Shown: in pieces, positions 1 through 8,258 of the stretch
Numbering within the stretch: the stretch's first letter is position 1
Layout: every line of letters begins with the position of its first letter
Assembly (NCBI GenBank): GCA_031263485.1
Contig: JAISFS010000231.1
Span: forward strand, 1 to 45,674
Length of the DNA: 45,674 nucleotides
Direction: 5' to 3'
Source: Deltaproteobacteria bacterium
Lineage (GTDB): Bacteria > Desulfobacterota > Desulfarculia > Adiutricales > Adiutricaceae
Translations under genes and position numbers: made by a program
The notes under the pieces: generated by a model
Databases searched by the model: none
Seen by the model: only the letters and a program-made list of their open reading frames with translations
What the model was told of the DNA's origin: nothing

Positions 1-803
1 ATGCCGCCTTCGCGTCTTTTCTTCACACCCCGATGCCCAATGCGTCTCAAATGTCGGAGGAATGTTTTGCCGATTCCGTCTTGCTTGCGGCGCCGGTCGC
101 TCCTGGCAAGCTGAGAACCCCGTTGCCCGGAGTCGCAGGATCACCGGTTTATGCGAGGCGTCACGTCACCCATGACTGGAGGACCTGAACGGTCATAATT
201 AAAGTCTCCCTCGGAGGTTCCCCTTTTCCCATGCCCTGTCGATGCGTTCGCCATCCCTCTTTCCTCTTATTCCTTTCATTCCTATCATTCCAGTCATCAA
301 ATCATCTAATCATCCAACCATTCCAGCAATTCCAATCGTTCCCGCGGACAAGGGATAGGCAGAATGGATAAACAGAGTGTTTTACAGGGTTTGAGGCATG
401 ATTGCGGCTGGAACCCACCGCCGAAAAGGTACGGCACTGCGAGGGGCGAATCTGGAGATGACAAGGGCTCGTGGAGTCGACAAAGAATCACCCGATGGTC
501 GGCCATCATGCCTTAGCCTCCGCGATGAGAAGACGATGCCGGCGCGGGAAGACGATCGGGCATCCCCACCGTTTTCATCCTCAAACGGTCGGCTCTCTCC
601 CTGTTCGCCGCGTTTCGCGTGTCATTGCCGGGGGCGGATCGGCTTGCCGGGGCATGGCGCTCAGATCAGTTTCGGCAACACCGTTTAACGTGTAGACCTT
701 CTACGGCGTTCTCCGGCAGTATGCGATTGAGCCAGGCTATGGCGTCTACGGCCGATGGAGGGAAACAAGAGTGGCTATTGAGCGAAACAAACCGGGTGGC
801 GGC
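1..803. other. gene-free leader of first tandem copy
   Basis: I see no credible gene here; short open frames lack ribosome sites and protein-like composition. Bases 14-99 resemble the sequence just downstream of the first two pRiA4b-like genes (1406-1563 and 2890-2985): a GCGTC...TTTT...CCCATGC block, then TCAAATG. The 15-mer TTGCGGCGCCGGTCG occurs at 85-99 and again at 1445-1459 and 1549-1563. Bases 419-470 (CCGAAAAGGT, then GAATCTGG..TGACAAGG) match 1795-1850. Bases 265-335 are a loose run of ATTCC/ATCAT-type words. Confidence 0.6.
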
Positions 804-1406
804 ATGAAAAGGCAGAAAGAGTCCGGTAACAAGCCGTCCAGTCCGGTTCCTCTCTATTCATTCAGGATAGAGCTTAAATGGATCAAGCCTAAGATTTGGC
901 GTTGTTTTTTTGTTCCGTCAGACATATCGCTGATTCGTCTTCACTTTGTCTTACAGACGGTAATGGGGTGGGAGCACGAACATCTGTTTTCCTTCACGAT
1001 TTTTGGCGAGCGCTACTTCGATGACGGATTCAGCTCGTTCACGTTTTCGGCCAAAGACAGCCAATACCGTCTCGGAAAAATCAAACTGGACGGGCTCGGA
1101 CTCGAGAATGGCTCCCGTTTCACGTACATGTACGACATGGGGGACTCGTGGGATCACGTCTTGAAGGTGCTCGACACCGACTACGTCCCCAAGGTTCCGG
1201 GGCAGGAATACGGCTGTTTCAAGGGCGCGAGGGCTTGCCCTCCGGAAGACTGCGGGGGTGTGTACGGATACTATAACCTTCTGGAAGCCCTTGCGGATCC
1301 GGACCACGAGGATCACGAGGACAGGATGGACTGGGCTGGCGGTCAGATTGACCCCGAAGCCTTTGACTTCAGAGACGTCGACTTTTCACTCAGATGCATG
1401 CGGTAA
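804..1406 (+). CDS. plasmid pRiA4b ORF-3-like protein, copy 1
   Basis: A 200-residue protein of the pRiA4b ORF-3-like family (PF07929), seen alone or near mobile DNA; its biochemical role is not established. Recognisable landmarks are the N-terminal strand-helix block PKIWRCFFVPSDISL, the MGWEHEHLFSF segment and the highly conserved YDMGDSWDH motif in the middle. The ATG at 804 is preferred over an upstream start at 771 because the protein then aligns end to end with copy 2, whose start has a good ribosome site. Only a weak GGTGG lies upstream here. It is the first of three tandem paralogues and the closest to copy 2. The family assignment is firm; the function is unknown. Confidence 0.85.
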   Translation: MKRQKESGNKPSSPVPLYSFRIELKWIKPKIWRCFFVPSDISLIRLHFVLQTVMGWEHEHLFSFTIFGERYFDDGFSSFTFSAKDSQYRLGKIKLDGLGLENGSRFTYMYDMGDSWDHVLKVLDTDYVPKVPGQEYGCFKGARACPPEDCGGVYGYYNLLEALADPDHEDHEDRMDWAGGQIDPEAFDFRDVDFSLRCMR

Positions 1407-2246
1407 CCCGGTTCCGGACCGTCGCGCCGACTTCCGACATCGACTTGCGGCGCCGGTCGACTTTGGATGAGCGATCTGCGTCGTTTTTCCCGTCCCCCTG
1501 ATATCCCATGCTTATCAAATGGCGGCGACGCTTTAACCGCGCCGCCATTTGCGGCGCCGGTCGCGTCCTGCGGCCGATTGACCGTCATGGCCAGTAGTAC
1601 TTTGCCGCTGAATCCCGGGGCATGGGGAAGCCCCCTGTCATTCCGGCTCGTGGACCGGAACGCTTATAATTCTGCGGCCCTCGAAGGGTACCATATTCCT
1701 GAATCTTAGCTGGACGGCTGACGTTTCTCATTCCATGGGGAACGGAAAAGCCGAGTCATAGGCATGGTTTAAGCCCCGTGTCGACTGAACTCTTCGCCGA
1801 AAAGGTTTCCTTATGGGCAACGATGGCTGAATCTGGTCTTGACAAGGACTCGCAGAACCAGTAAAACCTCGAATATAATCTTTCAGCCATCTGACCCGAA
1901 ACCTCTGAACCGTTACGATGGCACCGCAGGAGACTGCCGCTAGGACAGATTGGCCAGTCTTGGGGCCGCAAATGAACGGGCCCGTTCACAGTCCGTTGAA
2001 TTTCGCTTGTCATTTCCGAATGCATCACGCCGTGCCGGAACTTAACGTTCCTGTCCGTTTCCGCATCGTCGTCTTTCCAGGTCTGGTGATCCGAGGGCCC
2101 TCTGTCGCCAACTGCAACCCCAGCATCCCTCTATGGCACTCATGGCCCTTGCTGGCCACATGGCTCTCGATGGGCGGTCGTCCGCTTTCGCGCCGGGGCA
2201 TGGCGGCATCCGCCGAAGCGAAACAAGCTACAGGCGAGGTAGTGAC
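1407..2246. other. gene-free spacer, second duplicated leader
   Basis: No supported gene. The spacer repeats the layout of bases 1-803: the flank block at 1470-1563, the CCGAAAAGG and GAATCTGG..TGACAAGG words near 1795-1850, and GCGAAACAA a short distance before the next start. This indicates that a unit of about 1.4 kb was duplicated with its leader and has since diverged by substitutions and small indels. Confidence 0.6.
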
Positions 2247-2849
2247 ATGAAAAAGCTCAAGGAATCCAAAAAAAAACCGTCAGGCACGGCTCCGCTCTAT
2301 TCCTTCAGGATAGAGCTAAAATGGATAACGCCTAAGATTTGGCGGTATTTTTATGTCCCCTCCGACATATCGCTGATTCATTTTCACCTTGCCATACAGG
2401 CAGTCATGGGGTGGGAGAACGACCATCTGTTTTCCTTCAACATTTCCGGAGAAGAATACTTCGATGAGGTTTTCACCCCGTTCCACTCTTTAGCCGATGA
2501 GAGCGAATTCGAGCTCGGCAACGTCAGATTGGACGGGCTCGAACTCGTGAAGGGCTCCCGTTTCACGTATATGTATGACATGGGGGACTCGTGGGATCAC
2601 GTCATAAAGGTGCTCAGCACCGACTACGTCCCCAAGGTTCCGGGGCGGAGATTCGGCTGTTTCAAGGGTGCCAGGGCTTGCCCTATGGAAGACTGCGGGG
2701 GAGTGTACGGATACTATCACCTTCTTGACGTCCTGGCGGATCCGGACCACGATGAGCACGAGTTCAGGATGGAATGGGCGGGCGGCCCGATAGATCCCGA
2801 GGCATTTGACCTGGATTCCATCAACATCTCGCTCAGCCATCTGGAGTGA
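2247..2849 (+). CDS. plasmid pRiA4b ORF-3-like protein, copy 2
   Basis: A 200-residue paralogue of the gene at 804. It keeps PKIWRYFYVPSDISLI, MGWENDHLFSF, the YDMGDSWDH motif and the acidic C-terminal block ending in WAGGPIDPEAFD. The ATG at 2247 is chosen over an in-frame start at 2133 because GAGGT sits about seven bases upstream and the length matches copy 1. The extra 38 residues of the longer frame are low-complexity and not shared. Copies 1 and 2 are clearly closer to each other than to copy 3, so the duplication was stepwise. Function unknown; family certain. Confidence 0.87.
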   Translation: MKKLKESKKKPSGTAPLYSFRIELKWITPKIWRYFYVPSDISLIHFHLAIQAVMGWENDHLFSFNISGEEYFDEVFTPFHSLADESEFELGNVRLDGLELVKGSRFTYMYDMGDSWDHVIKVLSTDYVPKVPGRRFGCFKGARACPMEDCGGVYGYYHLLDVLADPDHDEHEFRMEWAGGPIDPEAFDLDSINISLSHLE

Positions 2850-3066
2850 CGCGATTCCGGAGCCTCGCGCCGCCTTGCGTTGCAGATCGTCCCAGGATGA
2901 CCGAACGGCGTCTGTTTTACCTTTCACCCATGTCCCATGCTTCTCCAAATGACGGCATTGAGGTTTCACAGCGCCGCCCGTTGCTGCCATCGATGTCCGT
3001 CGGCAGACTGCATCGTTGAATCACACGACGACCGACATAACTCGAAAAGCGGTAAAAAGCACGAAA
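2850..3066. other. short spacer with third flank block
   Basis: Carries the flank block again (GCGTCTG.TTTTAC...CCCATGC at about 2909-2940, then CAAATGACGG), but only about 130 bases separate it from copy 3, against about 750 bases before copies 1 and 2. Most of the leader has therefore been lost or was never copied here. Confidence 0.55.
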
Positions 3067-3663
3067 ATGCCGGACGAAGCCGAGAAAGACCGATCCGAAC
3101 CGGTTCCGTTCTATTCTTTCAGAATAGAGCTCAAATACACCAAACCTAAGATTTGGCGGTATTTTTACGTTCCGTCCAATATATCATTGAACCGTTTTCA
3201 TGTTGTCATTCAGAAAGTGATGGGGTGGGCGAACAACAATATGTTTTCCTTCAGGATTTCTCGCTTTGTTTCCTTCGAAAGTGATTTCGTTTCGTACTAC
3301 CGGACTGCCAGAGAAAGTCGAACCTTGCTCGAAAAAGTCAAATTGGACTGGCTCGGTCTCTCGAAGGGTTTCCGGTTCACGTATCGTTACGACATGGCGG
3401 ACAGGTGGGATCACATCCTGAAGGTGCTCGATACCGACTACGTACCCAAAATTCCAGGGCAGAAATACGGCTGTTTCGATGGGGCGCTGGCTTGCCCTCC
3501 CGAGGGCCACGGAGGCGTTTCGGCATACTATTTCACTTTGGATGTCCTTAAGGATCCTACCCACAATTTACACGAGGAAATGAAGGCTTTTACGGACGAC
3601 AAGTTTGATCCCGAAGCCTTTGACATTGAATCCATCAACAGATCGCAGCGCCGTATGCGCTAA
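3067..3663 (+). CDS. plasmid pRiA4b ORF-3-like protein, copy 3 (diverged)
   Basis: The third paralogue, 198 residues from the ATG at 3067. It shares PKIWRYFYVPSNISLN and the VMGW segment. The central motif has drifted from YDMGDSWDH to YDMADRWDH, and the following cysteine-containing stretch changes from ACPxEDCGG to ACPPEGHGG. A TTG at 3016 would add 17 residues; I prefer 3067 because it restores the length of the other copies. The drift in otherwise conserved positions suggests relaxed selection or a changed ligand. Function unknown. Confidence 0.8.
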   Translation: MPDEAEKDRSEPVPFYSFRIELKYTKPKIWRYFYVPSNISLNRFHVVIQKVMGWANNNMFSFRISRFVSFESDFVSYYRTARESRTLLEKVKLDWLGLSKGFRFTYRYDMADRWDHILKVLDTDYVPKIPGQKYGCFDGALACPPEGHGGVSAYYFTLDVLKDPTHNLHEEMKAFTDDKFDPEAFDIESINRSQRRMR

Positions 3664-4363
3664 TCCGATACACACCCGTCGCATCGGCATGCGGGGTAGA
3701 TCGCGCACGGATGGGCGATCGGCATCGGATTTTACCCGTCGCTCCGACGGCACGTGCCTCCAGACGAGTTGTCCCGGGTTCCGCCCAGACGCCTTCCCCA
3801 CGGCCTCCGTTTCGGGAAGCCGGCGTGAACCTCGCGGCCCGTCGGGCGAAGTATTGCTGGCTCCTAAAACCTCTGATTTTCGCCTTGTTTGCCAGATCGC
3901 CCGCCGAAACGCGAGTGCATCGCGAAACGTTCGCACGGGCCCGCACTGACGCCGCCGCAAAGCTTCAGAAGTGACGGGGTGCGATTCAGGAGGGAACGGC
4001 GCGTCGCGATATTTTCCGAAACGGACGATCAGACGGAGCCGGCCGCCGGACGGAACCCCGATGTCGATGTCAGGATGCGCTCCACTGCCTGCGCCCTTCC
4101 ATGATGCCCGGATCGCGAACGGGAAAGCCGCGGGACCGCAACGCCGCTCCGAACGCGGACTCCCCGAAGATCGGGAAATCACGAAGAGTAATCCCTCCAG
4201 GTTTCGCCCGGACAATGCCGACCGGTCAACGGCCGATGACGGATCGCGGACGCGGGATAGGCGCGTTCCCGGCGCACGGCGGTGCCCGGCAAGGGCTCCG
4301 GAACGTGACCCTGCCTGCCGATCGCCCTTCAGCCTCGTGCCCGCGGCCGCCGCCGGCGGTGGC
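3664..4363. other. gene-free interval
   Basis: No gene, repeat array or clear terminator seen. Open frames on both strands have biased, arginine/proline-rich composition and no ribosome sites. It separates the plus-strand paralogue array from the 3' end of the minus-strand hydrogenase operon. The flank block found after copies 1 and 2 is absent after copy 3, so the duplicated region ends here. Confidence 0.5.
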
Positions 4364-5506
4364 TCAGTAGTGCCTCTCAGTCACAAGCTTGCCCATGCCC
4401 CGCAAGGTCTCCGCGATGAGGCCGATTGTAGTCCTCCGGATTCGCACGCCTATCTGGCGGAAAAGCAGGTCCTCGTGGGCGACGTTCATGGCGTTCCCGA
4501 TCATGAGATGCACCACGTCCGCCTTCCTGAGCATGAGGCAGAGCTTCTCCACGGCGCTGTTCCCGGAAAGGCTCTCCTCCGGCACGTCCAGGATGTTGTA
4601 GGCCTGGTTCAGAGTGACGGCGCCCTCGGTCACGAGGTCGATGCCCTCGATGCTGTACGACGGGGGTTCCCCGAAGGATCCGCCGGGCACGAACATCTCC
4701 ACGGGCCGATCCAGCTCCCTGGAGAGGATGTCGGCGGTGGTGGACCCGCAGGCGATCTTCTTCCCGGACATGGCCATGAAGTCTTCCACGTAGGCCCTGT
4801 CCATGCCTGGCTTGCTGGGGGGGCCCGTCAGGAGCGTCAGCTCCTCCGCCTCGCGGCAGCGCATGAGCGCCAGGGTGGTGTCGTCCGAGTGGCGTCCCCG
4901 GGAGACGGACCGGCACATATCCACTATCCGTTCCGGGAGCGCGTCCAGAGGCTCCCGGGCGGCGAGCGACTGGTTGATGAAGGCCGAGACCGCCTGGGAG
5001 CCGATGCCGAAGTCGTAGCCGCAGCCCATGCCTGCCTGGCTCACCCCGTCCGAGAACATGACGAGCGCGTCCCCCTCGCCCAGGACCCCCCGGGCCTCGC
5101 CTATCACCTCGAAACCTGCGGTGTAGAACCTGGGCTTCAGGACCGCGGACGAGCCTTCATGTACCAGGACGGCTTCCGGCGCCTCGTAGTTGTAGCAGAG
5201 GAACTGCCCGTCGGGCAGTATCGCCGCGGCCACGAAGGCGGAGAAGGGGATGTCCTCCGTGCGCGCCCGGTGCATGGAGCTCGCCACCATCTCGGAGGCG
5301 GCGCGGACGGAGACGCCGCTGCGGCACAGCTCCATGAGCCTTGACGCGCAGGTCACGGCGGAGATGTTGGCGTACACGCCGGAACCCACGCCGTCGCAGA
5401 TGACGCAGACCGTGCCCGAGGTGTTCCGGGCGACCTGGAAATAGTCCCCGCAGACAAGATGCCCCTGCTTCACCCTCTGGCAGAGGGAATCGGAGAAGAA
5501 CTTCAC
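4364..5506 (-). CDS. PP2C/SpoIIE-type serine phosphatase linked to HydS
   Basis: A 380-residue cytoplasmic protein starting with GTG. Residues 1-215 form a PP2C/SpoIIE phosphatase domain with the metal-binding acidic motifs GDYF (D21), CDGVGSG (D38), MFSDG (D153) and SDDTT (D208, D209). Residues about 225-380 are a C-terminal domain I cannot name; it begins near the MSGKKIACGS stretch and is a likely sensor or partner-binding part. The start overlaps the hydS stop as GTGA, and GGAGG lies about nine bases upstream, so the two genes are translationally coupled. In other anaerobes, sensory [FeFe]-hydrogenases lie next to serine/threonine kinase and phosphatase genes, so I infer that this enzyme transmits the HydS signal by dephosphorylating a protein partner. 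No kinase or anti-sigma partner is present in this window. Confidence 0.85.
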   Translation of the reverse strand: MKFFSDSLCQRVKQGHLVCGDYFQVARNTSGTVCVICDGVGSGVYANISAVTCASRLMELCRSGVSVRAASEMVASSMHRARTEDIPFSAFVAAAILPDGQFLCYNYEAPEAVLVHEGSSAVLKPRFYTAGFEVIGEARGVLGEGDALVMFSDGVSQAGMGCGYDFGIGSQAVSAFINQSLAAREPLDALPERIVDMCRSVSRGRHSDDTTLALMRCREAEELTLLTGPPSKPGMDRAYVEDFMAMSGKKIACGSTTADILSRELDRPVEMFVPGGSFGEPPSYSIEGIDLVTEGAVTLNQAYNILDVPEESLSGNSAVEKLCLMLRKADVVHLMIGNAMNVAHEDLLFRQIGVRIRRTTIGLIAETLRGMGKLVTERHY

Positions 5507-7203
5507 CGGCCGGCGCCTCCCTCGGGTTCCTCCGTGTCGTAGAGGGCTATGATGCGCCTGGCTATCTCCTCGCTCTGGGCCGCGCTCTTGCCCAGGAAGT
5601 GCGCCATCTCCTGGGCGAAGCGCACCTGGTGCTCGAGGAATTCCCGCGCGTGCATGAGGGTCTGGGACTTGATGACGTCCAGCTGGCCGGAGTCGAAGCG
5701 GATCTTCGAGATATCCGCGTAGATGCCCACGTATTGCCGCGCCTCGCGGATGGGGTAGACTATCTCGTGGTAGCGGATGCCGTACTTGGACTTGATGGAC
5801 TCGAACTTGTCCAGCTTCCCCTCCTGGAGCTTCTCGAAGCCTTCGGAGTTGATGAGGTACGACACGCGGCGCCCCAGGATCCCGTTGTTGCACATGAACA
5901 TCTTCTGGAAGGCGGAGTTCATCTTGATCATGCACAGCTCCGCGTCCAGGACCACGATGCCGTTGGGGCTGGTCTCCATGATGCGGTCCGTTCGCTGCTG
6001 GGCCAGGCGCTTCATGTAGGGGATGCACATCTCCGGCTCTGCCATGCCGCGGATGACGGCGGCGGCGTTGTCGCGGCAGGAGAGGTAACCGCAGGCCCCG
6101 CAGTTGAGCTGGAAGAGGGGGTTGAGCTTCCCGGTGCGCTCCAGGACCTTGTTTATCTGGCTCTCGGTCACCTCCTCCTGCTTGCGCTCGTCGGAAACGA
6201 ACTCGGCCCGCCATTTGACGTCGGGCGGCGGCCCGGGCGGGGCCGGGCGCGGGGCCGAGGCCCAGGCGATGACGCTCCCGCGCCTCTCGAAGAAGGTGCC
6301 GGTCCCGCCGAAGCAGGGGCCCATCACGCAGCCGCCCCGGCAGAAAAGCGGCTCCACGGTCCCGGCGCGCAGCGGGGCGTCCGCGGAGAAGAGGTTCTTC
6401 ACCTCGTCCGGTCCCGCGATCGGGAAGACCTCGGCCTCCAGCCCGTCGGCCACGAGCCCGCCAGTCTTGAGCATGCCGCCGGAGACCGGGAAGAGCCTCG
6501 CCTCGCCGGGATCGGAGAAGCAGTCGAAGCCCGACTCCGTGCAGTCCTCCACGTTCACGCCCTCGTCCGCCAGCCAGCGCCCCAGCTCCGCGAAGGTGAG
6601 CGCCAGATCCACGGCCCCCACGTTCTCCGGACGGGCGAGCTCGTCCTTCTTGGCCGCGCAGGGGCCCACGAAAATCACGAGCGCCTCCGGGAAGGCCTTC
6701 TTGAGGAGCCGCCCGTGGGCCACCATCGGGGAGACCACGGGGATGAGGTCGTCCAGCCGTTCCGGGCGGTACTTCTCGACGTAGTTCACGACGACCGGGC
6801 AGGCGGTGCAGACGCTCCCCTGGCCCCCGGGCTCCAGGGACCTCAGCGTCACGTAGCGGGCGCCTTCGGCGGTCTCGGCGCACTTGTAAAAGCCCAGCCG
6901 CCTCAGCGCCGACGGAAGCCTGGGGGCGAGCGGACCCGGAAAGCGCGCCGCGAACGCCGGCGCCACGGAGGCTATGACTGGCCTCTCGGCGGCCAGCATG
7001 GCCTTGGCCTCCTCCAGATCGGAACGCACGGTCTTCGCGTGCTGCGGGCACTCCTTCACGCAGGTCCCGCAACGGATGCAGAGTTCCTGGACGATCTTGG
7101 CCTGTCCCCCGCTGATTCGGATGGCCCCCACGGGGCATTCGCGCACGCAGCGGTAACAGTCCTGGCAGTTTGCCGTTATGGTGTAGATGGAGTAAATGGT
7201 CAT
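5503..7203 (-). CDS. hydS: sensory-type [FeFe]-hydrogenase with PAS domain (HydS-like)
   Basis: 566 residues. Two [4Fe-4S] ferredoxin clusters (C13-C16-C19-C23, C42-C45-C48-C52) precede an H-cluster domain whose ligands are visible as C135 (VCTACP), C182 (VGPC), C288 and C292 (CRGGC). An additional Cys motif follows (C368, C371, C376, C393; NCGACG...C), like the FeS domain of RnfB/CO-dehydrogenase proteins. A PAS domain (about 405-505) and a helical tail complete the protein. The proton-relay cysteine before the first ligand is Ala134, and the methionine before PC is Gly180. These substitutions and the PAS domain mark the putative H2-sensing group C enzymes (HydS) rather than a high-turnover hydrogenase. 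The ATG at 7203 is chosen because the longer frame back to 7536 reads through an 18-bp tandem repeat. The upstream GGGAG sits rather close to this ATG. Confidence 0.88.
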   Translation of the reverse strand: MTIYSIYTITANCQDCYRCVRECPVGAIRISGGQAKIVQELCIRCGTCVKECPQHAKTVRSDLEEAKAMLAAERPVIASVAPAFAARFPGPLAPRLPSALRRLGFYKCAETAEGARYVTLRSLEPGGQGSVCTACPVVVNYVEKYRPERLDDLIPVVSPMVAHGRLLKKAFPEALVIFVGPCAAKKDELARPENVGAVDLALTFAELGRWLADEGVNVEDCTESGFDCFSDPGEARLFPVSGGMLKTGGLVADGLEAEVFPIAGPDEVKNLFSADAPLRAGTVEPLFCRGGCVMGPCFGGTGTFFERRGSVIAWASAPRPAPPGPPPDVKWRAEFVSDERKQEEVTESQINKVLERTGKLNPLFQLNCGACGYLSCRDNAAAVIRGMAEPEMCIPYMKRLAQQRTDRIMETSPNGIVVLDAELCMIKMNSAFQKMFMCNNGILGRRVSYLINSEGFEKLQEGKLDKFESIKSKYGIRYHEIVYPIREARQYVGIYADISKIRFDSGQLDVIKSQTLMHAREFLEHQVRFAQEMAHFLGKSAAQSEEIARRIIALYDTEEPEGGAGR

Positions 7204-7413
7204 GGCTCCCACGCTCGAGGCAGGCAGGCGGCCTGCGCAAGCGGCCTCGAGGGCGTTCTGGCGCCCCTGTCCCGAGGCCTGGTGGCCCTGGACGGGCCTC
7301 TCGGGGCCCTCCGGTCCCGAGGCGGGCTTGCGGAGGGCCGAAAAAGGTACGGCGGCGGACGGTCGCGTGCCCGAAGGGCTTGCGGCCGGGAGAGCGGTAA
7401 AGGCAGGAAAGGC

Positions 7414-7683
7414 CCGGAAAACCGGCGAGGCCCGGTAGACCGGAAAGGACCGGTAGACCGGAAAGGACCGGTTGACCGGAAAGGCCCGGTCGACCGGAAA
7501 GGCCCGGAAGACCAGAGATGTCAGGTTGACCGGCAAGGCCCGGTAGACCGGAAAGGCCGGGAAGACCTGAGATGTCTGGTTGGCCGGAAAGGCCCGGTAG
7601 ACCGGAAAGGCCTGGAAGACCTGAGAGGTCAGGTAGGCCGGAAAGGCCCGGTAGACCGGAAGACCCGGCAGGCCGGAAAGGGC
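7414..7683. repeat. 18-bp tandem repeat, 15 units in 54-bp higher order
   Basis: Fifteen consecutive 18-bp units in unbroken phase, consensus CCGGTAGACCGGAAAGGC. Units at 7432, 7450, 7468, 7486, 7540 and 7594 are nearly identical. Between some of them sit 36-bp variants (starting 7504, 7558 and 7612, with GAAGACC...GAG.TGTC), which gives a 54-bp higher-order repeat. All frames stay open because the period is a multiple of three; one minus frame reads as Gly-X-Y triplets. I treat it as non-coding. Confidence 0.9.
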
Positions 7684-7862
7684 TGGAAAAGCGGAATGGC
7701 CGGATTGGCCTGGACGAACGAAAAGGCCAGGATGTCCTGGAGGACCGGACGGTCGGTAGGCCGGAAGGCCGTAACTGCCGAATGGCCGACAGGCCGGAAC
7801 CTTCGGAACCGCCGGATGGCAAGCATACCGGATTTCCCGGATGACAGATAGGCCGAAACGAT

Positions 7863-7991
7863 CGGAACAGCCGTCTGGCAGCTAAACCGGCATGGCGGAA
7901 ACCACCGGAACAGCTGTCTGGCAGCTAAACCGGTTCGACGGAAATGACCGGAACGGCCACCCGGCAGCTATACCGGTATTGCCGGAACATC
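7863..7991. repeat. 43-bp tandem repeat, three units
   Basis: Units start at 7863, 7906 and 7949 with CGGAACAG or CGGAACGG; each contains a CTGGCAGCTAAACCGG-like core. A shorter, degraded copy starts at 7983. The unit is unrelated to the neighbouring 18-bp repeat apart from CCGG words. Confidence 0.8.
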
Positions 7992-8258
7992 CGCCCGGCA
8001 GGCCGGCACAGCCCACGAGGCCGATGGCCGACAGTCCGGAACGGCCGATAGGCGCGAGCCGGGCGCGACTGCCGGAACCGCCGTTGCCCTCCCGCCCGTG
8101 CGGGGACGGCCCGGAAGCCGTTTCCTTCCGCCGGCGGTCCGGACGCCCAGGGAAAACCTCCGGAGCCATGAGGGCGCCCGGCCCTCAAGGCCGGCCGGGG
8201 GCCCTTGCTCTATCGGGGGTGACCGACCCGAAGTCAGGCCGGAACGCCAGCCTGGCCG

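Larger units (their letters stand above)
7204..8258. other. gene-free interval between hydA and hydS, rich in repeats
   Basis: About 1 kb without a supported gene, inside what otherwise looks like one minus-strand operon. It holds two tandem arrays (7414-7683 and 7863-7991) and many scattered CCGG words. Whether hydS has its own promoter cannot be decided by eye; the length suggests that it does or that the transcript is processed. Confidence 0.55.

Noticed and set aside
60..175. A 37-codon frame after GGAGG at 55-59
   Set aside because: It is short, has no recognisable features, and the same bases belong to the duplicated flank block, which is not open in the other copies.
4364..7822. A single minus-strand frame of about 1150 codons joining a Gly-X-Y repeat region to the phosphatase
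   Set aside because: It runs through hydS in a different frame. HydS has clear cofactor motifs, and the phosphatase has its own GTG start and ribosome site. The upstream part is an artefact of GC-rich, stop-poor DNA.
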